From Mycoemilia scoparia (lineage: Eukaryota; Kickxellomycota; Kickxellomycetes; Kickxellales; Kickxellaceae), in NCBI GenBank assembly GCA_027575805.1, contig JANBPU010000021.1, positions 62,001 through 126,000 on the forward strand: a DNA stretch of 64,000 nt, read 5' to 3'. The first letter of the stretch is position 1; each line of letters begins with the position of its first letter. The notes under the pieces are model-generated. The model searched no databases and was not told the origin of the DNA. It was given only the letters and a program-made list of their open reading frames with translations. Below, in pieces: positions 57,391 through 64,000 of this stretch. Position numbers and translations under genes: made by a program.

Positions 57391-59337
57391 ATGTCTTTCA
57401 CGGTTCTAACTAGCACACTTGTAAAAGTACCATCAGACAGCCACTTTTCCATATATAACCTTCCTTTTGGGATATTTTCTATTGAAGGAGAGGTAAATAT
57501 TGAAATTTTAATTTCAAACGGTACCACTTGAAATGCTTTTTTTTCTATGCAATAAGAATGATATTTGTAGCTGATTCCTGTCGTTAATTATTTATCATTT
57601 AGCCTGATGAAAAAAGAAGAGTAGGTGTAGCAATTGGTGAATATGTACTAGACTTGGCCTATTTGGCCAACAAGGGCTTGTTTGACAAAGAGTTCGAGAA
57701 CAGCGGCTCATCGCCAGGATATGTATTCTCACAAGTAAGGGATCTAAATTTAACACAAGACTAATAATATAAAAAATATAAAACTTACCGAATCCTATAA
57801 TTAATTGGGCTTTCTGTTATCTTTTAAAGCCTACATTGAACCACTTCATGTCACTTGGAAGGCCAATTTGGAAAGGCACCCGACAAAAGCTACAGGACTT
57901 TTTAAGTAACCCAAACAGATACATAGTAGATCCGACCCTGCCTCAATCAGCAGGTGTTGAGGCTACCTCTACACTGTGGGAGAGAGAAAAATATCTGGTC
58001 GAGCAAAGCCGGGCTGCTATGCATATTCCTGCCAACATAGGAGACTATACAGACTTTTATGCCTCAAAAGAGCATGCTACCAATGTTGGATGCATGTTCA
58101 GAGGCAAGGATAATGCTCTAATGCCGAACTGGTGAGCTTGACTTTATATTTTAGATTAACACCTATCATTTGGTTATGATCACTACAAAGTCAAATTTGT
58201 GATAAATAGGGTACATCTTCCTGTGGGCTATCATGGAAGGTCCTCTAGTATTGTCGTATCCGGAACCCCACTACACAGACCATCTGGACAAAGGTTGCCA
58301 AATAAAGACCAGCCACCAGTATTTGGTCCCTCGAAAAGACTTGATTTTGAGCTAGAAATGGTAAGATGGTTCCAATAATCCTTTTAGTATAATGATGAAA
58401 TTCAATAACAAAGCTTTAAATTTAAATAACTGCTATAAATGCTGCTTGTAGGGCTTCTTTGTCGGTCCAAAAACCAATCTGGGGGAGCCACTGACTATGG
58501 AGACAGTCGAAGACCACATATTTGGAGTGGTCCTCTTGAATGATTGGAGCGGTAAGTGTTTATTGCTTTTTTGCAAAGATGTTTCGATAGCAGTTTAAAT
58601 TTTCTTTATGAGCAACTAGATGGGCCTTTTGAAATGTTAACAATCATTGGTATTTTACACAATCTTTAACCTTAGCACGAGATATTCAAGCTTGGGAATA
58701 TGTTCCTTTGGGACCATTCCTCGGAAAGAACTTTGGAACGACCATCTCTCCTTGGGTTGTGACTGTTGACGCGCTTGAGCCTTTCCTGGTACCCCAGCCG
58801 AAACAGGTGCCTGAACCTTTGCCATACCTAAGGGACACCAAGGATTCTGGGTATGATATTGTTCTTGATGTTGAGCTCAAGCCAAATGGGCATGATGAAT
58901 TCAGCCGTATATGTCGCTCCAACTTGAAATACATGTATTGGACTATCAAGCAACAGCTAGTTCATCACACAGTAAATGGGTGTAACATTCGTCCAGGCGA
59001 CCTGTGCGGAACTGGAACTATAAGTGGTCCAGTAAGTTTATGCAAATCAATACAGCTTTCATTGCAATGCAGGCTAGGATAGTAACCCTTGGAACGTTGA
59101 ATATAAACTGTTTTTGCATAGATTGAAGATAGTTATGGATCACTGCTCGAACTGTCTTGGTCAGGCCAAAAGGATGTTCTTGTTGGAAAAGATGGTAGTA
59201 TTACACGCAAATTCATCGAGGATGGCGACGAAGTCAAACTAATTGGATACTGCTCTAACCCAGAAGGAAACTACATTGTTGGTTTTGGTGAATGTGTTGG
59301 GAAAATATTGCCCCCTAAGCCTACGCCATATGATTAA
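57391..59337 (+). CDS. FAH: Fumarylacetoacetase, 7 exons
   Basis: Last enzyme of phenylalanine/tyrosine breakdown, splitting fumarylacetoacetate into fumarate and acetoacetate. Exons: 57391-57492, 57603-57734, 57830-58131, 58210-58360, 58452-58551, 58676-59031, 59122-59337. All are GT-AG with matching phases, giving 452 residues (mammalian about 420). Seen: YNLPFGIF at the start, active-site block [20 protein letters not shown] with metal Asp and catalytic His, [18 protein letters not shown], metal ligands in LDFELEM, the [20 protein letters not shown] block with the next metal Asp, then [14 protein letters not shown] and [10 protein letters not shown] near the end. All ligands seem present. 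No other tyrosine-pathway gene is adjacent. Confidence 0.97.
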
Positions 59338-62300
59338 GCAAAATAGGATCCGGTTGGCCAGAAGCAAGTATTAGTCATTTAGCACTCTTATGACTTAACC
59401 GTACAAACATAAATACTATAAACAGCAAATGCTTAAATATGTTGTACATTGTATCACATCTTGATATCTAATCAATAAGAGCTTGTTCAACATAAATTAA
59501 ATAAATATGTCTAAAATCGTCAGAAAGCCTTTTGTATCAACATGTATAGGGTCAAGTTTCACAGCTGATCGGCCACACATTGGCTGTGGGAGGATCCCAG
59601 CAAAATAACTTTTAAACAATGTAGCATTTCAACCATGCTGCTTGTTTTGCTTCATCAGCAGTTTCCTTTACTTCAAATTAATTAACCATTCAAAGTTTCA
59701 TTTCAACAACAACCATGATACTTGCTATAGTGCTCCAACAGCAGTACTTGCACTTCAAAAATGAACTAATGAATGTTTCTAATATAACTCTTACTATGTT
59801 AAATATTATATATATATATATCTCTCTCTGTTTCAAAAACTATAAATAGACTTGTATTTTATATAGCTTGTAGCAAATTGCCACACCTTCTCTATTTATT
59901 CATTAACCATCCTCTCTCCTTTGGCTATTGTTGTTTTATATCTAATACAAAGGATATATATATATATATATATATCTATATAGTATTACGATACTAAATT
60001 ATCTAATACATTATAATACCAATATATTTGTTGTATAGGATATGGCCATAACTATGGGTTTACATCGGGTAAGTATGGCCACACATCATCTTCAGTCCTG
60101 GTTAGACTTTAAAGCAGATCATCTCATAGCAGCAGTTCTCAGTCAGTGGTGAGCCTGCTTTACTTCACAAAGCCCATGCTGAGCCTATTTGGGTAATGTG
60201 TGTGGTGGCGGCACAGCATTGCGCTATATTCTTGGGTAGCGATTGACTCAAGGCTTTTGGTGGGTACTGATGCCAACACTAATACTATTATGATAACCAT
60301 AACAATATTCCCAATACTAATATTTGTGATTATATTATATATATACGCTTTATTTTTTGGGGGACCCTTTTTATCTTTTGTGTTGTGAAATAAAGTCATA
60401 TCATTACATAAAAATTATTAGGTCGAGTAGACAATTATTTGGCCGGGATTTTTTATTTGACTCGGTATCCATTAGGCAATGCATTTATAAGAATAGAATG
60501 TTGTTCCAATCCAATACATAGTTTTATGCTATAAAATTTGATAGTGATTGAATATAATGAGTGCTGCACTGTCCTATTGAAATATACCTTCAATTTATTT
60601 TTGAAGAATAGAATTTATACCCAACCAGAGTTACCTCAACTTGGCGCTGCGACATCTGCTCGGATATTATCACTCTACAGTCTTTGACCATAGATGCTAA
60701 TTAACTTCTAAGCTACAATAAATCCAACATGATACATCTCTAACCTTTATTTGTGGGGAAACCTTGATAAATATTTTAATTGTTCCATTTCTATTACCGC
60801 ATCCATAAATTTGTCCTAATGGGCTTATATATCATTTTAGCATTCGGAGCAAATATTGGCTTTATGTGCAATATACTCTACAAGTTCCATCACACCAAAA
60901 ACGAGCTGCTTACTTTGACTGATCGGCTACGAGGGGATTGCCAAAGCTAATCTAATATTATTGCAAATATCAACACCACCACCGTTACTGCTATCAGCTG
61001 GGATGCCTCAAGTTTTTTCCCAGTGAGAAGCCATAGAGGACATGCGAGTGTCCCTGTGATGGCTGCAAAAGACTAGAAAATACATCTCAAGGTCTTTATT
61101 GGTCAAAGGCATTTTAGACACATTAAATTTCGATTAAAGCATAGATTTATACGACTCCCACGGTATACAAATATGGAAAACACAAAATTATTTTGATAGC
61201 CTTCGCAATTCTAAAACGCTTGCTAGACTGGTGGTGCTATGGAAATACGGCATCAGAAATTGCCACGTGTATACATTGCAGGTAGTCTACCTTTTTGTCT
61301 GTATGGATGGCCTATATCTTGGCTTTAGTCTCTTGTAGGTCCTGATGCATTGTATGTAGAGCAGCAATGTGTATCTCTTCAGACTAAATTTGTCTCTCCG
61401 CGCTATGCATCTCTAGATTTTTCTAAAATGGCTTTTCGCATATAAGCATAGTGCCGCTTTAATGGTATTCTTTAAGCTAAAGGCTGTTTATATTGGCCAA
61501 AATGAAAACAAATTAAATCAAAAATAATGTGCTGACTATATAGATGAGCCACTTTTTACTTGGTTGATTTCACCAAAAAATACCTAGAACATTTTTTGCT
61601 GGCCAAATTGGTCGGGAGACCAGCTTCAAACTGGAAGTCAATGTATAAGCATATGTTTTTGCTTGTGATAAATTTGTAGAAACCATTGTGATGATTCCCA
61701 TGACTACATCATCAATATTTGCTTCTCTCCAATTTCCTCATCCACTGAAGACCTTTGGTTTTCCAGCTATAGACAAATGAATCAGATGTGTTAAATAGTC
61801 GTACTTCCAAAAATGGAAAAAGTAGGGACATGCTCAATAGCCCCAAATAAGGTATTATTTTTCTACATAGATAGAAATATACAGACCAATAGCATCACGT
61901 TTCTGTGATACACCACTAACTAACCACTTCCTCATCTGCAGGTATATGTGGGCAAATAATACCAATGTGCTGTTGCTGTGTTTATTTGGGCTAGACACTA
62001 TACAGATATGGGAGATTATTTTTGAAGGGCTAAATGCATACTGTATATGACAATGTATTTATCAATGTTAATATGGGCTGGCCAGTATATATGATAAAAC
62101 TGGCCGACAAGTAAGAATCAGCCCTTCAAAAATAATCCCCCATATGTAGCATCAGCAGCATTCAAATGTAGTAACCTTCTTTGCGCTTCTGGCAAATGCA
62201 CCATCGGGTGTGGTTGCATCAACCTACCTTTCCTCACATTAATATGCTTACCCATGTTTGGAGCCGTAAAGCCAATGTCATTTGAGGAGGGGGGGGGGCG

Positions 62301-64000
62301 ATGAGGACCTCGATGGTTTCAAATACGTCAAGCACGCCTGGCCTTGCGAAGACAATGTCAATGAAAAGAAGAAAAGAGGCTTTGCCAAGTATTGCTAGTA
62401 TCCCTGTGCGTTGCATGTTTCTTGCCATTGCATCTTATACCTTGATGGGAAAGTATAAGGATCCCTGTGAGCAACTATTAATAAATGTAGTCTGTGGCCT
62501 TGATGCAGCAATTCTGTTTGGTGCCTCAGTGAACAGTATACTGTGGTCACACAGTATCGATAGGTATTATACATATATATATATATAAAATACCAAAGAG
62601 AGGCCTTTGCGCAGTGCTTGAAGGAAGACGAGAGCCTGCAGCAATGCTACATGATCTATACTTGAAGTCAAAGCGGTGCTCTTCTGCTATATGATTGGAT
62701 CGATGCGATTATTTAGGTTCTTTGGTAACCATTTGGAAAGATTTATTTAGCTAAGAGCCACAAAAAGTAGTTTATACAAGAGTAGAGCTCTTGAACAACA
62801 TAATCCTGCAATCCTGATATACACCAAGTATGGATACATGAAAATCTGGACTTTTTGGTAATTAAGATTTATTTGTTTCTAGCTAACGACCAATTTTGTA
62901 AATATGGCTGATTTTTCAAGTGGACTTTGGATACAAACTTCTGAATATCATTAGCCTCCTTGTTGAGGCAATGGTCTGGTCACGTTGTTTTTGCCTTCAA
63001 GTCAATAGCACATGTCTCCTAACCGCGCACATCGCAAATGTGCGAAAAAGCTTCCATTTACCCACGATTTGTATGGCTATCTCGCACTTGGAATGTGAGG
63101 GACTACAAAAGCCCAATGTCTGAAGTTGGGCCAAGATGGCACGAATTCATAAAGGCGCGATGAAATGCTGGTGGGTGCAGTTACTTCATGATAGCACGGC
63201 ATTGAGTTAGAGGATTTCCACACAAAAAATGATGCACATATCATGCGGTCGGCCCAAATAAAGGGCAGCAACGCAGGAGCTTTTGGAGTTGGAAAAGAAG
63301 AGGTGGCAATGTGATTTAATAGATCGATGGTAATAGTGTTAACTTGGCGCCATGGAGCCTTTGCGCTATTCATTATAGCGTCCACTCCCACCATTCGAGC
63401 TGCACACTCAAGCGATGGATCTCCCCGGCTGCTTAGGGTAGTGCAGAAGTCACGCTTGGACCTTTTGCAAATGTCAGTGTTATGACTGTCACCCGGCTGA
63501 TGCGTGAAGATGGTCATGCAGTAACTTGGTTACATCATGAATGAGAAGCCGGGTTCCTGCCAAAAAGTGCAGATGTGTGGTGGTGTCAAAGTCCGAGTCT
63601 TTTGTATTCGGAAATCCTGGCTGAAATATATAGCTGATCATAGGAACGATTTTGTAAAAGCAATTGTAGAAACATGTAGCAGCGTGAATCAAGAATTGAG
63701 TCTACAATGAGGTTATACAACCTGACACCCTTTTATGCAAACTTGTACAACACCAAGACATTGTTTGATAATAATACCAATGGACTAGATCGAATATGTG
63801 TAGTATCAGAAAAAAGACTTTAAGGCGCCGTTTGCAAAGTATCTTGATAGCGAATGAGATATCGGAATTTTATGGAAGCCAAGCAAAGCGAAAGGAGATC
63901 TGCGTGTTCTGTTTTTTTTCCTGATTTCAATGGCTCTTGCAATACCTAAATCGATTTCTCACTCAAGGCTATTCAGCAATGGTATGATCGGGAAATATGT
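59338..64000. other. 4.7-kb terminal spacer with degraded coding-like fragments
   Basis: No intact gene recognised. Contains (TA)n tracts (about 59806-59821, 59954-59975, 62572-62586), a G run near 62289-62297 and an R1 element (62006-62145). A 30-base exon-like piece at 60039-60068 and overlapping open frames at 62.3-64.0 kb on both strands look like remnants or unannotated exons; see findings. Confidence 0.45.
62006..62145 (-). repeat. R1 inverted-repeat element, best-preserved ends
   Basis: Two 26-base inverted ends, at 62006-62031 and 62120-62145, differ at one base. Both begin ATATGGG and contain GATTATTTTTGAAGGGCT. The interior, read in reverse, has GGCCAGTTTTATCATAT as in R1 copies 1 and 2. 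It is 140 bp long with no coding capacity, hence a MITE. Confidence 0.88.

Overview
The window is nuclear DNA from an intron-bearing, AT-rich fungus. The evidence is short introns with GTAAGT-type donors and TAG acceptors, fungal or yeast-type genes (DUG3, lumazine synthase, UTP13, YOS1, a NoxR-type TPR protein) and wide AT-rich spacers. A response-regulator/cyclic-nucleotide phosphodiesterase fusion of the Dictyostelium RegA type is not something I know from Dikarya. Together with the intron density this makes me favour an early-diverging lineage (Zoopagomycota or Mucoromycota type). That placement is inference.

Layout. 0-9 kb is compact: the 3' part of cysteinyl-tRNA synthetase (+), phosphoglycerate kinase (+), cystathionine beta-lyase-like enzyme (-), seven-exon EMC2 (+) and a membrane-anchored SDR (-). 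10-12.3 kb holds the receiver-phosphodiesterase fusion (-). 12.3-25 kb is gene-poor: a 6.5-kb spacer, the three-exon ribosomal protein eL29 gene (+), a Ser-rich unknown protein (-) and another 3.5-kb spacer. 24.9-42.5 kb is gene-rich: seven-exon PTH2 (-), mitochondrial bS21 (+), M17 leucyl aminopeptidase (+), SEC23 (-), three-exon YOS1 (-), kinesin-8 (-), UTP13 (-), a small acidic helical protein (+) and DUG3 (-). 43-57 kb carries a short p67phox/NoxR-like gene (-), lumazine synthase (-), a full-size ABCB/MDR transporter (+) and a ten-exon gene of unknown function (-). 57.4-59.3 kb is seven-exon fumarylacetoacetase (+). From 59.3 kb to the end I see only degraded coding-looking scraps, microsatellites and one MITE.

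Several genes (eL29, PTH2, YOS1, EMC2, FAH, NoxR, the ten-exon gene) lie in small exons. I rebuilt them by joining consensus splice sites with matching phase. Every exon chain listed keeps one open frame from ATG to stop.

The spacers contain at least three families of short inverted-repeat elements (100-170 bp, called R1, R2 and R3 here). Several copies share the terminus 5'-TATGG and could be flanked by TA, which suggests non-autonomous elements moved by one transposase. One R1 pair and one R2 copy lie directly behind the NoxR-like gene, whose protein ends just after the activation segment. The genes are mostly unrelated housekeeping functions. The only functional neighbours are SEC23 and YOS1 (both ER-to-Golgi export), adjacent on the same strand.
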